A stretch of DNA of 64,000 nucleotides, taken from positions 62,001 through 126,000 of the forward strand of contig JAAEAF010003376.1 of the NCBI GenBank assembly GCA_011037195.1. Reading direction: 5' to 3'. A program made the translations under genes and the position numbers. The notes below the pieces were generated by a model. The model saw only the letters and a list, made by a program, of their open reading frames with translations. It was not told the origin of the DNA and made no database searches. The stretch comes from Triatoma infestans (taxonomy: Eukaryota > Arthropoda > Insecta > Hemiptera > Reduviidae). Below, piece by piece: positions 35,859 through 48,599 of the stretch; within the stretch, counting starts at the first letter, position 1; the number at the start of each line of letters is the position of its first letter.

Positions 35859-37494
35859 TATTTTATTAAATATTTAATTATATTGATTGACGACGTAACG
35901 TTAAAATGAATTTATTAAAATGCAATTTAGCGTAATGAAATTAATCTAGTAACTACAATTAAATTTAAAGTAGATGGAATTCAAACCCAATCCAGCGAAA
36001 CAAATTATGTACAAAAAATATATGTATCAGCAAAACCAAAATGATAAAACATACTCGTATATTCAAAAAAATATATATATAAATAAAAATGTATTACTTA
36101 TATAATATTTTATAGGTTAAGAAGAAGAGCATTACACAGAAATTCGCTCTGCTTATTGTTGAATGATGATCCTCGTCAATTTATTATAGACAAAGAAACA
36201 AGTACAATAGCAGACGAATTAATTGTAATAATATATAATAGAATTCAACGTAATTAGTGACAGATTGATTCTCTTATCTAAGTTATCCTATTAATAATTC
36301 AACTAACAGTAAAGTGAACTGGCGACAATTATTAACAACAACTCCCAATGAGGTAATCTGTAAACTAAGGCGGAATTCTATTAGTAATACCCTCCATCGT
36401 AAATTGACATTGCACAATTGTACAATGGAGGGTATTAGATCTCCTGGCATTGTTTTTACATTAAACAATTTAAAACATTTTAAAGCTTAAAAACTTGACA
36501 AAAAAACTGTTGTGATAATTCATCAGTTTCTCTTTTACAGCTACTCTTTGAGTGCTATCCAACTATATTGAAGATTGAATGTGACAATGAAAAGGTATAT
36601 TACTGATGATAATAATAAATCGGATCTTTTAATAAGTTTCTTATTAATCATGAGATTCGTATAAATTTCTGCATTTCATCGTTAGCAAGAAAATCATTAT
36701 TTCATCAACTCATACTTGAAACACACGTTATAAAAGTGTGTAAAATATTTTAATTTTCGTAACAGGCGACCCGTTTCTTCAGATCTCCTCCTTAGTTCAC
36801 TTTCCTCTACCTTCCCCCTTCAAAAAAGGTTTAGTGTGTGTGAGCGTAATGACCCCTCCAATAGTGCCTGAGGAAGATTTGGAGTGCTTCATCAAGACAA
36901 TGCCCCTTGAAAGTATACCATTCTTCAATGAGCCATTAAAGAATGTCATATCTTGGTGAGCCATTTTTCAATAATCTCAAAAGCAGTTCAAGTCAATGAA
37001 ACGTGCCACTAACTTGTTAATTCCAGAGCCATCTTCATCTCTTCGTCTATGGATGGACAAAATGGATTAATGAAAGAAAAGAAGAATAAGGAATTTGTTT
37101 AACACCTCCAAACCACAGTCGAATATCAGACGATTTCTTACAGCAGGGTAAGGACGTAGGGTGGAATTATGGAGTGGTTTCCTTTGGACTGGAAGAAGGA
37201 TGTGATGTCCCCACAGGAATCCAGTAGGTAATACTCTAGTGCTAAATTTATGGGTAGAAAAGAGCATTGGTGTAAGAAAGAATAGGAGAAATGCCACGTG
37301 AAGCGTGGTCCTTTAGTTGAATCGTATGGCATCCCCAATGTAAGCAAGCCTATTCTATATAAGTTGGATAAGTTGATAATTATTTTATGTGGCATTATCA
37401 ACTGAAGTAGTAGTAATGCAGAGTAGTTCCTATTAGCGAAGATTGTAACCATTGTGCTTATGTTAGGAATATGATTGTATCCTAAAAAAAGTAT
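35859..37494. other. Unassigned AT-rich DNA with a hairpin
   Basis: A 13-bp inverted repeat, 'taataccctccat' at 36385-36397 and 'atggagggtatta' at 36425-36437, has a 27-nt loop. Two overlapping minus-strand open frames at 37067-37506 have no motif I recognise. Nothing else is supported. Confidence 0.4.
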
Positions 37495-37930
37495 CGGATT
37501 TTCCAATTTGGTTAGTCATAGGAAGTATATATTTTACAGAAACCTCCGATCTGAAAATAATTTATTTCAGAATTTGGTGTATGTGTAAAATTCAAAAACC
37601 AAAAACCTCAGAGAGTTCAAATGGATTCGCAATTTGCTAGATTCGGAATTAGTTAAATGAAAACAAAATAATTAAACAGTTTTTCTTCTAATTTATCGCA
37701 ATTTTCTCGAGAATGATTCTAACAATTTTCTTTATGTAAAGTATAGCATATTTACTTCACTCATAAAGTTCCTCTCTCTTACTTGAAAAATTCTCATATT
37801 TTCTTAAAAATTAGATTTTTTTTTTATTTACGACACTTAAAATAATCTCATTTTAGAATGCAGTTTTCTTTCATAGATTAATTTTTAAAAGATTACTGTT
37901 TGAGATTATACAGAAACCTTTGATCACTTT
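37495..37930 (+). repeat. Family R fragment
   Basis: Contains an R-like 'aaattcaaaaaccaaaaacc', then 'atcgcaattttctcgagaat' and 'caattttctttatgtaaagt'. The order follows other R copies, but divergence is strong and the ends are uncertain. Confidence 0.45.
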
Positions 37931-38203
37931 ATATTTGTTCGGTCATATCATGTTATTATCCAATACTTCTTTCATATAGTCACTTGAAAAAAAAAAGCCA
38001 TAAAGTACCAAACTTTGGTGAACACGGCTACTATTTATTCTATCTATTTCAGGGGACAAGCCATTATTTCCACAAATGATAGTGCAAAAAGTTCGCGAAA
38101 GTTAGATGCTTCTTTATAATGAATTCAAATTGAAATTAAAATTCATTGTCTATATCTATATTTTGTATTAAAAGTTAGCAATTGCTAGAAATACCTGAGA
38201 GAT

Positions 38204-38478
38204 TTTTTTTTTTTTTTTTTATTGTCTGTGGGGAGGGACCAAGCCCCATGCTATCCAAAGCCCTTCAGGGCCCATATAGCTACCCCAAAGTTCGGAGCAT
38301 TTCAGTGCACTGCCGCCCTCCGGACAGTGTTCTCTCGTTACAGACAACACTGTCCATCACCGGACAGTGAGCTGTACGAGGCTCCTAGGAAGAAAAAATC
38401 TAAGGGCAGCAGCTGGACTCGAACCCGGGACCGCCGCATTGCTAGTCAGCGCGCTACCACTGAGCTAATCCCTTCCCT
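38204..38478 (-). repeat. Full-length tRNA-derived SINE (family S) with 14-bp target duplication
   Basis: On the minus strand the head has an A box TAGCTCAGTGG (38457-38467) and B box GGTTCGAGTCC (38415-38425) at tRNA-like spacing. The body and a poly-A tail (T run at 38204-38220) follow. The duplication AATACCTGAGAGAT stands at 38190-38203 and 38479-38492, perfect over 14 bp, so this is a young, complete insertion. The head (GGGATTAGCTCAGTGGTAGC) resembles tRNA-Ala. Pol III transcription and LINE-driven mobility are inferred from the class. Confidence 0.93.
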
Positions 38479-38492
38479 AATACCTGAGAGAT

Positions 38493-38975
38493 AATATTGT
38501 GTATTAAATCTACCTTCAATCAATGAACATTTGTCCAAATATGCAAACAACAGAAGCTGCAAAAAATGCTACAAATGGGAAATTATTGTTGAAAGAAGGT
38601 TTAGAAATAAAATTTTTCAGCAAACAAAAAAGAAAGTATACAATGCTAAATTGGCAGAAAAATGCTTGAATAAATATTGAATGATAAAAAGAATCACTGT
38701 TGGATATAAAATTTAATTTTGATAAAACAACTTTAGAAGTTCAATTAAATTATTTTGTTTTCTCTTTTGTAAAGTACTGAACTGAACCAAAAAAAAAGAA
38801 AATCATCATTATAAATTAATTTATCTGTTCCTCTTTCACAATACTGAAGATAAATATGGTTTATTTCATACTTTAACATCACTGTATAATAATCTAATTT
38901 TCAAGTTTTTAAGTAAGTTTTATTAAATACAGTTTTAAAAAATCTTCTTAAGGATTTTATAACTATCTTTAGTGG
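38493..38975. other. AT-rich spacer
   Basis: Nothing recognised between the SINE and the LINE. Confidence 0.5.
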
Positions 38976-39516
38976 TATTTACAAGAGTTGATGTGGAGCT
39001 GTCGTATTTTCCAGTACAGACCTGTTAATTTTGCTCTGTGATTTTTATCATTTTTAATACGGTTCTAGAAGTCATTTGGCTCTGTTTTTTGCGGAAGTGT
39101 GCTGCAATGCATACTTTTTAACTGTGTGAAGTTTCGAGGATTTCTATCGAGTGGTTTTTCCATAATTAACGATTTATTGCTAAAAATTAACAAGAATACT
39201 ACAGCTACTTCGATATTAAACTTTTGGACTTTGAGGGAGGAGAACAGCCTACTGGTCTGCTAGTAAACAAGATTGTGGTCATCTGACTGAGTGAGTGCAC
39301 ATTCTGTCTCTGTCTCTTTTTAATGTTGCTTCTGCACTGTTACCATCAGCTGATCACTGTTTTTTTTTCTCTATAAAGAGCTTACAATTTTTACAACTTA
39401 CTGTTTCAGTTTGTTCTTATTTTATTTACTTATTTATTTCTTCAATTCTCAATTTCTGAATTTTATTCATTTATTTTCATCATTGTTATTGCAATCCAGT
39501 CATTGTTATTCATGGA

Positions 39517-40476
39517 ATGCCTCCAAAAATAGTTAATTCATCAATAACTGATTCACAAAATAACCCAAAACGAGTTAGAAGTTCACCAGAGTTGTATTTA
39601 AGTAGAAATAAGAGAAAAAATATGGCTTCTGCTATATATTTGGATGATCTTAATGCATTAAAATCTGATTTAACTAAGGCTATTATGCAAAACATTAATG
39701 ATTTATTTGACGTCAAACTCTCTAAATTAGCCACAAAAGAGGATTTACATACTATTTCTAATGATGTTAAAAATTTAAAAGAGGAAAATCAATTTCTTTG
39801 AAGCGAAATTGTCCATCTCAAAGATAACTACGATAGGACAGAAAAATCTATAGAAAGCTTAGAATTAAAATCTCGTAGGAGTAACTGAATATTTAGAGGA
39901 ATTAAGTATGATGGCAATGGGAATTTGATAAAGTTAGTCATGGATTTTTGTAATGAGGTTCTTAAAACTGACATTAACGTTGGGCTCTCATCAGTTTCCT
40001 CACTTGGTAGAGGACATCTACCTAGTAAACCGTTACTGGTTTCATTTGTTCGCTATGAAGATAAACGCGTTCTGCTAATCTTCTCAAAGGAACTGGTTTT
40101 ACGATCGTTAATGACCTTCCGGAAAATGTTAGAAGGAAGAATATAAAGTTATTATTAGTTAGAAAGGAACTTTTACGAATGAATTTGAATCACATTAAGA
40201 TCACAGTAAGTATGGATAAGCTGTTTGTAGGTTCTAATGTATTCGGGTGGTCACTTAATGATGATCTGAGATTCGGTAGTGGTGCAGGTATTGAAAAGCT
40301 TAACGAAATTACTGGCTCTGATTTGTCGAATTTTATAACTAGTGTGCACTCTAACTCTCTTCCGAGTAACTATTTTGTCAAGAAGCCAAATATCCTGTCT
40401 GGTGGCGAAGGATCGACTATCGTGGCTGCACCGGCATTCAAAATGAAGACATCAGCCCCACCTATAATCCTGAGAT
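39517..40476 (+). pseudogene. LINE ORF1 (coiled coil, RRM-like, C-terminal domain), interrupted
   Basis: ORF1 proteins bind and chaperone the LINE RNA. Residues 1-94 (39517-39801) form a basic start (PKRVRSSPELYLSRNKRKN) and a heptad-like coiled coil (DDLNALKSDLTKAI to LKEEN). A TGA at 39799-39801 interrupts it. The same frame resumes with KSIESLELKSRRSN, another stop, and IFRGIKYDGNG, the RRM-like start typical of L1/CR1-type ORF1. After a shift near 40090-40110, a C-terminal basic region (VRKELLRMNLNHIKI, VGSNVFGW) continues to the TAA at 40476-40478. The domain order is readable although no single frame spans it. Confidence 0.65.
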
Positions 40477-40534
40477 AATATCGTCAGCCGGCGAAAATCT
40501 TTTGTGACAAGTGCGTGTTCTTTGGTAAAAAAAT

Positions 40535-41300
40535 TAAATGTGATTTCTTTTAATGTTGCAGGCTTGAAAGCTAAATTAAATTATCTTTATTTCTTAAATT
40601 TTATTAGGGCATTTGATGTTTTGTTTTGTTTGAAACATTTTTAACAGATTTAAATTTTAGTTATTGTAATAAGGTGTTTAAGGAGTATAATATTTGGTTT
40701 ATCCCTGCAAAAAAGGTTTCAAGGTTTGCCAGAGCTATGGGAGGTGAACTCTATGGTATTAAAGCTTCTATTCCTACAAATTTAATACATTTTGTTAAAA
40801 TTGATAATATTGATTTAATATCTGTTAATGTTTTTTCAGTTAAATGTTTCATTTTTCCAGTTTATATAAATTGTAATTTTGGGGAAAAATCACTTTTCTA
40901 AAATAAGAAACTTCTTTGCTGAGCATAACTCTTGCAATTTTATGTTAGTAGGTGATTGTAATGTGAGGTTGGCAGCATCGCCTGAGGATATGTTTATAGA
41001 TAATGTTAAATGCCGACTCCATAGAAATTCTAAAGATCTGCTTCTCGATGGAAGAGGAAACAGTTTTCTGGAACTTTGTGATGATAATAACCTTATAATT
41101 TTAAATGGTCGTTTTCCGGGGGGATCTTGACGGGGAATTTACTTATGTAAGTAAAATGGGAGCTTCGGTCATTGACATTTGCGCGGTGTCTGCTTCATTA
41201 TTTCACTGATAGATGATTTTAAAGTGTTACCTGAAAATTTTTCGGATCATCAGCCTTTAAATATTGTAATTAATTTTGAACCCTCCACTGACACGACTGT
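40535..41300 (+). pseudogene. LINE ORF2 N-terminal apurinic-like endonuclease, frameshifted
   Basis: Pieces of an EEP/APE endonuclease, which nicks the target DNA, are spread over frames. They are VISFNVAGLKAKLN (about 40538), GGELYGIKASIP (about 40740), LVGDCNVR (about 40942-40970, canonical GDFN), SVIDICAVS (about 41168) and FSDHQPLN (about 41239-41262). These are the expected motifs in the expected order. The frames 40626-40901 and 40879-41130 are fragments of it. At least three shifts separate them from the RT frame. Confidence 0.75.
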
Positions 41301-41350
41301 GTTACCTTTGATGCCTCAACTGCCTTGGTCCAAACACATGGCTAATAATT

Positions 41351-42664
41351 ATGACTAAATTGGAACTGTTTTTTAATAGCACTGTTTTCTTCCCCGCTGA
41401 GTTGCAGGATTGGTTGAATGTTTTCACGGATGCAATTAAATCTTGCTCTCCTACCTCTAATTATGCACCTTCGTTTATTAGAGCTATCAAAAATAAACCG
41501 TGGTTTGATGGCATTTGCTTTCGCGCCAGAAGCAGGCCGTTTAAGTTGTTGAATCTCTTTCGTTCTAGCAACTCGGTCATTGTTAGAAATGCCTATGTTG
41601 AAGCCAATAAACAATATAAGCTTGTATGTGCGAACAAAATGAAGAAATATTATTCTTCTCTGGTGAGTCGATGTTGCTCCGTCAAAGATTGTAAGGAACT
41701 TTGGCATATTTTTAATCAATTGAAAAATAAGAATTTTGTATGTGGGAATAACATTACCATGTCTGCATGGGTTACCCATTTCGGTAATCTTTCAAACCCT
41801 TCAGGCAATAATCTGTCAATTCAATATGCCGGGCCCTTAATATTCAATCCTCTTCTTGATGAGCCTTTTAATTTTGAGGAGTTTCGAGCGGCTATCTCAA
41901 ATTTGAAGGACAATAGGGCACCTGTTTTAGACCGTATTACTGCAGAATTCTACGAAAACGCCCCAGACATTATGCTTGAAAGATTTCTTTCCTTTTTTAA
42001 TCACCCTTACAGCGTCGGTTCAACCCCTTCCTCTTTTAGTAAGGCTATTGTTTTTCCTTTATTTAAACGAGGAGAGATAAATAATGTTGATAATTACAGA
42101 GGCATTTCGTGCATGGACGCGGTAGCCAAAATTTTCACGGGCATTCTTTTAAGGCGTTTGGAAACTTATATATCAGCAAACAATCTGCTAAGTGAATATC
42201 AGGCCGGATTCCGGCGTGGATATTCAACTCTTGATAATTTGTTTGTTTTGAGCAATATTATTAAATTAAAATTTTTAACAAGGGCTCAAAAAGTTTATTG
42301 TTTTTTTGTAGATTTCTCCTCCGCAGTTGACCGGATCAGTCGTTCTGCATTGTTTCTTAAACTGCTGAATTTAGGTGTTTCATCCAAATTCGTAACAATA
42401 TTAAAAGCTTTATATAGGGAAACCATTTGTGCTGTAAGAGGCGGCAATGGTATATCGGAGTTTTTTAGTGTGGCCAGTGCCAGTGGTGTGCGACAAGGTT
42501 GTCTCTTGAGCCCAATACTCTTTTCTGTTTTTGTGGACGATTTGCCAGGGCTTCTGGAGGGTGGGGTACGTGTGGCAGATACAGTTGTCAAGATTTTAAT
42601 GTATGCCGATGACATTGTTATCCTGGACGAGAATCCTTTGCAACTGCTGATATTACATTCTTAA
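41351..42664 (+). pseudogene. LINE ORF2 reverse transcriptase domain (437-codon open stretch)
   Basis: The longest frame in the window. It holds RT motifs in order: FPLFKRGEINNVDNYRGISC, LSEYQAGFRRGYSTLDNL, FFVDFSSAVDR (first catalytic Asp), GVRQGCLLSPILFSVFVDDL, and MYADDIVIL with the catalytic YADD at residues 418-421 (42602-42613). The motif that usually reads APG-DGI is APVLDRI here. The frame stops at 42664 soon after YADD; the thumb continues in another frame (about 42680-42830, GVEVNLKKSQIVVFRKGG, NKYKYLGV). The polymerase would prime on nicked target DNA. The key Asp residues survive, but the whole ORF2 does not. Confidence 0.85.
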
Positions 42665-43692
42665 AAGTTATTGTCAACATTGGGGTGTTGAAGTTAATTT
42701 AAAAAAGTCACAAATCGTTGTTTTCAGGAAGGGTGGTACATTGTCGGGAAAAAAGCAATGGCGATATGGTGAACAAGAAATTGAGGTCGTTAATAAATAC
42801 AAATATCTGGGAGTTACTGACGCCTCGCCTCAGCTTTGACACCCACATTAAGGAGAAGGTTTCTGCAGCTAAGCTGGCCTCATCATGGCTTCAACTCTGC
42901 ATGGCTGGGAGTTATTTCAAGGAACATGGTGCCTCTTTCCCATAAGTATCAGATATTTAATTCGGTATGCAGAGCAATTGCCTGCTACGCGGCACAGATT
43001 TGGGGATTCCAGCGGTATGAGGCCCTGAAAAAGTTGTTGAGATTTTTTATCAAGAAGCTGTTTTCTCTTCCATCGGTTACCCCTAACTGCATGCTATATC
43101 TCGAAACGGGTGTCGATTTGCTTGAAGTTTTCAGTTTAAGTTTACACTTCAGATATTGTCTGAAAGTACTGGAGTTTCCTGCACACCGGCTTTCCAGGAT
43201 ACTGGCATTGGAAGTCATCAGGCGCAGAACTTTCTGGTTTGAGAAATGGGTTGGCAGAAATATAATTGCGAATTGGAATTCTCTGCTAATAATTTAATGT
43301 TACTTGAACTACAATTGTCGGTTCTATTAGAGAATGTCAGACTAGCGTATAGAGATGATGCGATGCTTGCAGGACAATCTTCACGATTTCTGTTCTATAA
43401 GAAATTAGATCTGAGTGTAAGGATTTTTTCATTTGATGCGGATTGTCCTTCTAAGCACATGTCGCTGAACGATTTGGGATGGCTATTTAAAATGAGAGGG
43501 GAATTTTTGAATTTTACACCCTGGGCTGAGCGAGAGATAAAACTCTGCTCACTGTGTAATCGTAGAGCCAAAGAGGATATAGTGCACTTTCTTGCAGAAT
43601 GTCCTATATTAGCGGAGTTTCGCTTGCTCTACCTAGGTGTGAGTTCTCTTTCACTGCCTTCTGAATTCATTGAATTGCAAGGGGTTAATTAA
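42665..43692 (+). pseudogene. LINE ORF2 C-terminal region with CCHC finger
   Basis: After the RT thumb, the frames 42836-43297 and 43246-43692 carry the C-terminal domain. The last frame has a Cys/His finger, C101-x2-C104...H114-x4-C119 (CSLCNRRAKEDIVHFLAEC, 43546-43602), typical of LINE ORF2 ends. The frame ends at 43692; the 3' UTR follows. The overlap and frame changes indicate at least two indels. Confidence 0.75.
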
Positions 43693-44075
43693 ATACGTAC
43701 GCTCTGCATGGTTCTATAGATATGAATTGGTACAAGAGTTCAATTTTTAGACAGATTAATTGCAACAAAAAGAGTACTATTGCAGTTTGTTTATTTTTAT
43801 AATGTTTAGTACATATCTCGTTCTGCTTCTCATTCTTGTATAATTATATCATTGTTTCCATTTTCTATTCTGTTATATTTACATCGAAACCAAGAAAGAA
43901 ATTAATCTCTTCTATTTTATATTAATTTTTCTTATTTGCCTTTTGTATGTTTACTTTTGATGCTGAAAATTGATCACATCAACCTCCGGCTGACGGATAC
44001 TTATCCAAGCCGTATATACTTTTGTTTTATTAGCAGTTGTATATTTGATTGTTTTTTGTAATTTTGGAATAAAGT

Positions 44076-44094
44076 ATATTATTATTATTATTAT

Positions 44095-44130
<36 letters not shown>
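44076..44130 (+). repeat. LINE microsatellite tail
   Basis: 'aataaagtata' then (TTA)n followed by (TAG)n, ending at the candidate target duplication. A short-repeat tail instead of poly-A is common in CR1- and I-like LINEs. Confidence 0.8.
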
Positions 44131-44132
<2 letters not shown>

Positions 44133-44139
44133 TTTACAA

Positions 44140-46920
44140 AAAATCAATAACAAAGAAATAAATTTGGTGGAATTTATTCTTGGGGGAATAAATTATGTAC
44201 ATAAATAAGTTTCAAATAACTCCGTAATTAATGCTTAACAAGAAACTGACTGGAATAAAAATTAAAATTAAGGTAAGTTTTAAGCTAATCCACAATAACA
44301 TGCTAATAAACTAAATGAGGATGGCTAAAAAACTAATCTTTGCTAATATTAAACTATTCACTTCAAGTCAATTGGTGTCTACAAATCTCAATGGTTCAGT
44401 GATTATTTGCTCTAAATGCTGGATACTGATGAAGATCAACGTTTAAGAACTGCAAATTTTTTGTACAAGAATAATGAAGTAAAAGGCTTGGATGAAAGAA
44501 TGAAGAGACTAGAGAGCACAGATCAAATTGTTTCTGAAAAACGTATGCATTGTAAGGACCAACAGAAGCAGTAGATTCGCTGGTCTGGCTACGAAGAATG
44601 GGAGAAAACTATGGTCACAACCAAAAATCTCATGAATACAAGATTGTAATGTTGAGGTTGATCCAGAGTGAATGAAATTCTGTGAAATGTTTGACGAAAA
44701 GCCGTTGTAGAGCTAAAGTTGGTAACGTCCCCTATAGGCTGCTAATTTAAATACGAAATTAGTATTTTATAATTATTATTGCTAATTAAAATTTTATTAC
44801 TAATTAAAATTAGTAGGTATTTTATAATTGTTTGTGTGGCCAAAATTTTAACTGATAAGTTATATGTGCTTTTTATTTAAATTGTTCGACTGTATACTTA
44901 AATATTTCGAGATAAAATTATTTTCTATCTTTTAAATATTAAGGATCCATAACACCATGATTTTGACAATGTACATGTTTTTTGTATATATATGAAAGTA
45001 AGGATTACTTGTTTCTCCATTAAATAATAAGTTGAATAACGATATATTAATAATCAAATCAGGATTAAATATCGCAAAAGAGGGCTAGATTTACGACGTT
45101 CAGATAAAATTAGCTAAATAAATAAAAATGAAATAAATAATTATTAGTTTATAAAAAGAAATCCATTATAACGATTAAAACTCATAAAAATAACGTTTCC
45201 ACCAAGATTCAAGTCTGTGTTTAGAAATTGCCGTAAACCCAATATATTTAGTAAAAGTTTGCATGACCAACAACTAACTGTAGGAAATATGTTGCTCTCC
45301 TTTCTCCCACCAGTTTTAAATGTCTACAAGAGTGAAATCTTTTTACTTTGCCAGGTCACGTAAGTAAAATATCACGAAACTTTGATGGGGAAAGAACAAA
45401 ACTGCATGGTAAATCATTTATATTTCATATATATATAAAATATAAAACATGTAAAATATACATAAAAAAAAAAATCAAATAATTAACGAAGATTTGCTTT
45501 AATGAAGGTAAAGTTTAATAAACACACAGAACAGGTATCGATCAAGATTGTTTCACAAACCTGACTTGTCTCTCAGTGGGACCTTTCATTCTAATCCACT
45601 GGTGTGTAAAGGACTATATTTCCTAACGTCAACAAAAGTAAACGAATCATGCTCTCTGTTTTTATGTAACCAATAGAATATATTTATTCTGATTTATAAA
45701 CTAGAAATATTGTTTCTTAAAGCATCGTGAAAATAAATAAAACCATGCACAAATTTTATATAATTTAAAAAGAGAGTGAATGTACTTTTATGATGAAATT
45801 GAATAATATGTCAAAAGAGCTGTTGTCTTTTCGTTTTTATATCTAAAACATAATATTTTGTAAGTGCCAAAGACCATCAAAAAACAAAAGACCAAGTAAT
45901 CAAATGTTAAACTAAAAATTAAATAATAAAAAACAAAGTAGTTTTATTAAGATAGCAGAAATTTAAGTATAATTTATGGAGTCTCATCGCTGGGTGAGTT
46001 CTCCACACAAGTGTCTCACGTGATTTGTATCTTTCCCCATATTTGCTATTGTATTTATATACAGATGTAAATTACAAATAAATTAAAAAAAATATATATA
46101 ATTTTATGAAGTTATCACTGACGAGCCTTAATTCACTAAATTGCTCTTTATTTATGCTTTAAGTAGGTTTGTGGTTCACAAATAGTTGAAATACGTCTGC
46201 AGATAGAACTACAATTTGAATTGGTAGGCTGATTTATACCTTTATTAAAGGCTCTGAGCCTTGTGTCAATAAATTTTGTGCTAGATTTAGAGCGTTTTTA
46301 CGAATATCCTATAATATTATATTTGAAACAAAACAGACTTCCAAAAAAAAAAACAATTTTGATATACAATGTTGTCTTGCTGAAAAAATCGTCAAATCGT
46401 ATTTTATCATGATGACTTTGATAAACCTGTCACATCATTATTTAGTTAGAAATCCTAGTTTTTTGGATATGTTCAAGGGCTTCAATGTTAAAATAAGTGA
46501 CAAGAAATAATTTAAGTAGAAGTATTTTAGAAACGCACGAACATGATACTGAGAAAATAAAAGCATATATTGTTTGTGTTGACAAGCGATATTTGGCCAG
46601 ATAGACGAAGAAGTTTTTTTGATGTTCTCACTGGATAAAAATAGACATTATGATAAACAATTTCCAGAGCTCTTGATGTCAACGATTTGCGATCAACAAA
46701 AGCTCACATATGATCTCATTCAAGCGAGTAAGGTAATCACAAGGTGAAAATCACTATTCGAGCTATTTCCAACTATTTGACTTACAAAAATACCTATGTG
46801 TTAACTGATTTTGCTCTGTGCAAGTCTGTTATTACACTGTTTATCAAGACATCCTGACGATGTCGAACACCCGATGCCCACATAAAGAAGCAGGCTATTA
46901 TGGAAAATATCTCTGATGTT
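44140..46920. other. Unassigned AT-rich DNA
   Basis: No supported gene. A stretch at about 44530-44720 on the plus strand weakly resembles the end of a LINE RT ('IRWSGYEEWEKTM'), too weak to call. Confidence 0.4.
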
Positions 46921-46929
46921 TACCAAAAC

Positions 46930-46951
46930 ATAATTATTGCCCTGCACACAG

Positions 46952-46984
<33 letters not shown>

Positions 46985-47399
46985 TACACACATACTTTGA
47001 TCGCTAAAGTTACGGGAAAGGTAATTGGTGAGTGGAAGCGGTACGAAAGCGTGCGTTTGTTGATGCGAATAAGACCTCTCAGAAGCTGGTTGCAGGCAGA
47101 GATGAAAAACCTGTATTATAAGCACAATACACCCTGGAGGCGGTGAATCTTAACAAGGAAGCAGTTAAGATTCTGATGCAGTAGGACAATACACATATAT
47201 TTGCGCAAGAAAAGAACAGGCAGGCAAGTGACGAAAAGGGATGATTAACAAGAGAAAAAGGGGAAACCAATGTCCGGTAACGCGAGAGAAGGCGCGAAAT
47301 CCCCCAACACGCCAGAAAATTGGCGGGAGAGAATTAAAGGGCTGAAAACAGGATGTCTAGCCGGACGAAGCGCGGGCGCGAGGAAGTTATACTACAACA
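46930..47399 (-). repeat. Possible solo LTR, BEL/Pao-like
   Basis: On the minus strand the GC-richer segment begins TGTTGTAGTATAAC and soon reads CGCGCCCGCGCTTCG, reminiscent of the BEL/Pao LTR start TGTTGAGTCGTAATACG...CGCGCCCGC at 15903. No internal coding region adjoins. The low-coordinate boundary is uncertain; a (CA)n run lies at 46963-46983. The call could be wrong if the resemblance is only compositional. Confidence 0.35.
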
Positions 47400-48595
47400 G
47401 ACATACAAACCTGGCAAGGCAACATTCAATATGCTGAATACTAGAATTTTATAAGGGAAGTATTTTTAAAATTTAACACTTTTCATTTGTCCAAATATTT
47501 AATACTCCGACGCAAACACACTCTCTGATGATTAGTTCGAAATGCTTGTTATTCTAAAATAAAATAAAACAATTAATTTTTAAAAGCTATAAATTACATA
47601 TTCAGATATTTGTGTTTTCTTATTTGATTTGTTTGTTTTCAAAAAAATTTAATAGATAATACTCTCTTTTTATTTTTATTTTTTTTAATTTTTATAACTA
47701 TAAGTGTGTATAGTGTGGCTGGCGATACATATGAATGTTTGTCCTACAATAGACATGACTGTTTGTCTGTATTGCGTGTCCATAACGATTTACCTTCAGT
47801 AAATATATTTTTTGTCTTTATATTTTTTTTTATGTGTATATTATGTCTATTTACATATGTATATGGTAAGTAAGTCCGTACCAAACTTACAACATAAATA
47901 TAAAACATATAGTCAGTCGAATTAATTCATGACGATGGTCCAACTTATTCAAATAACGAAAAAAAAATTATTTTTTATTCTTTGCTCAAATAAGGAAATA
48001 ATTATTTAGTAGTTACTTTTTATTAGTCATTTCTTTTTATACGAAGCTTTACAAATAAAATAGGAATATTTGAAATTTCGTATATTAGACGTATTTTCGT
48101 GTCTGTCTGCATTCAACTATCATATATGTATTTTCATATAAACGTATAACCCTGTTATATAAAAACAGTAGATATCACATTTGACAGTTTTTATGTCACA
48201 TTTGATAACCGTGTTTATATCGATCAATGGGTCTAATATCTTCACATTTTGACAAAACAATTATTGAAGAAAAAAAGACAAAGCTGATCTGAACAATAGA
48301 ACTTGGAGTGATAAAATATTTTATTACATAAAGCGATAAAATTTAAGAAAAAAGATCACACAGAACTAGTTGAGAAACTGCTGATTCCATTTTTAATAGT
48401 TACATGAGTTCTGTTCGATACTGCAGTAATCCAAACATATGTATATATATCTGCAATGCACAAAGTTACATACACATTTAAGAGAACTTCACAGCTTAAC
48501 ATTCATTGTTCAAGTAGCCACTTCAAATATCTTTGAGATGCAAAGAAAAGTAGCTAAAGACCAGCTGTGAGTATGTATGTTACTAATCTTTGATG
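47400..48595. other. Unassigned AT-rich DNA
   Basis: Nothing recognised. Confidence 0.5.
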
Positions 48596-48599
48596 TCTT

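Larger units (their letters stand above)
38985..44130 (+). mobile_element. APE-type LINE (non-LTR retrotransposon), apparently full length
   Basis: A 5' UTR (38985-39516), ORF1 (39517-40476), ORF2 (about 40535-43692), a 3' UTR and a tail of (TTA)n then (TAG)n (44076-44130) are in the canonical order. The flanking 9-mer TATTTACAA at 38976-38984 and 44131-44139 is a plausible target duplication, which would fix both ends. Both ORFs carry several stops or shifts. The clade is not assigned: ORF1 has coiled coil plus RRM-like parts and no zinc knuckle, and ORF2 ends in a CCHC finger with no RNase H seen. Confidence 0.85.

Noticed and set aside
37067..37506. Overlapping minus-strand frames of 76 and 122 codons
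   Set aside because: No recognisable domain or repeat relation; amino-acid composition is like random AT-rich translation.
41342..41779. 145-codon minus-strand frame
   Set aside because: Shadow of the LINE RT frame on the opposite strand.
44380..44720. Weak resemblance to the end of a LINE RT
   Set aside because: Only a few residues match and stops are frequent.
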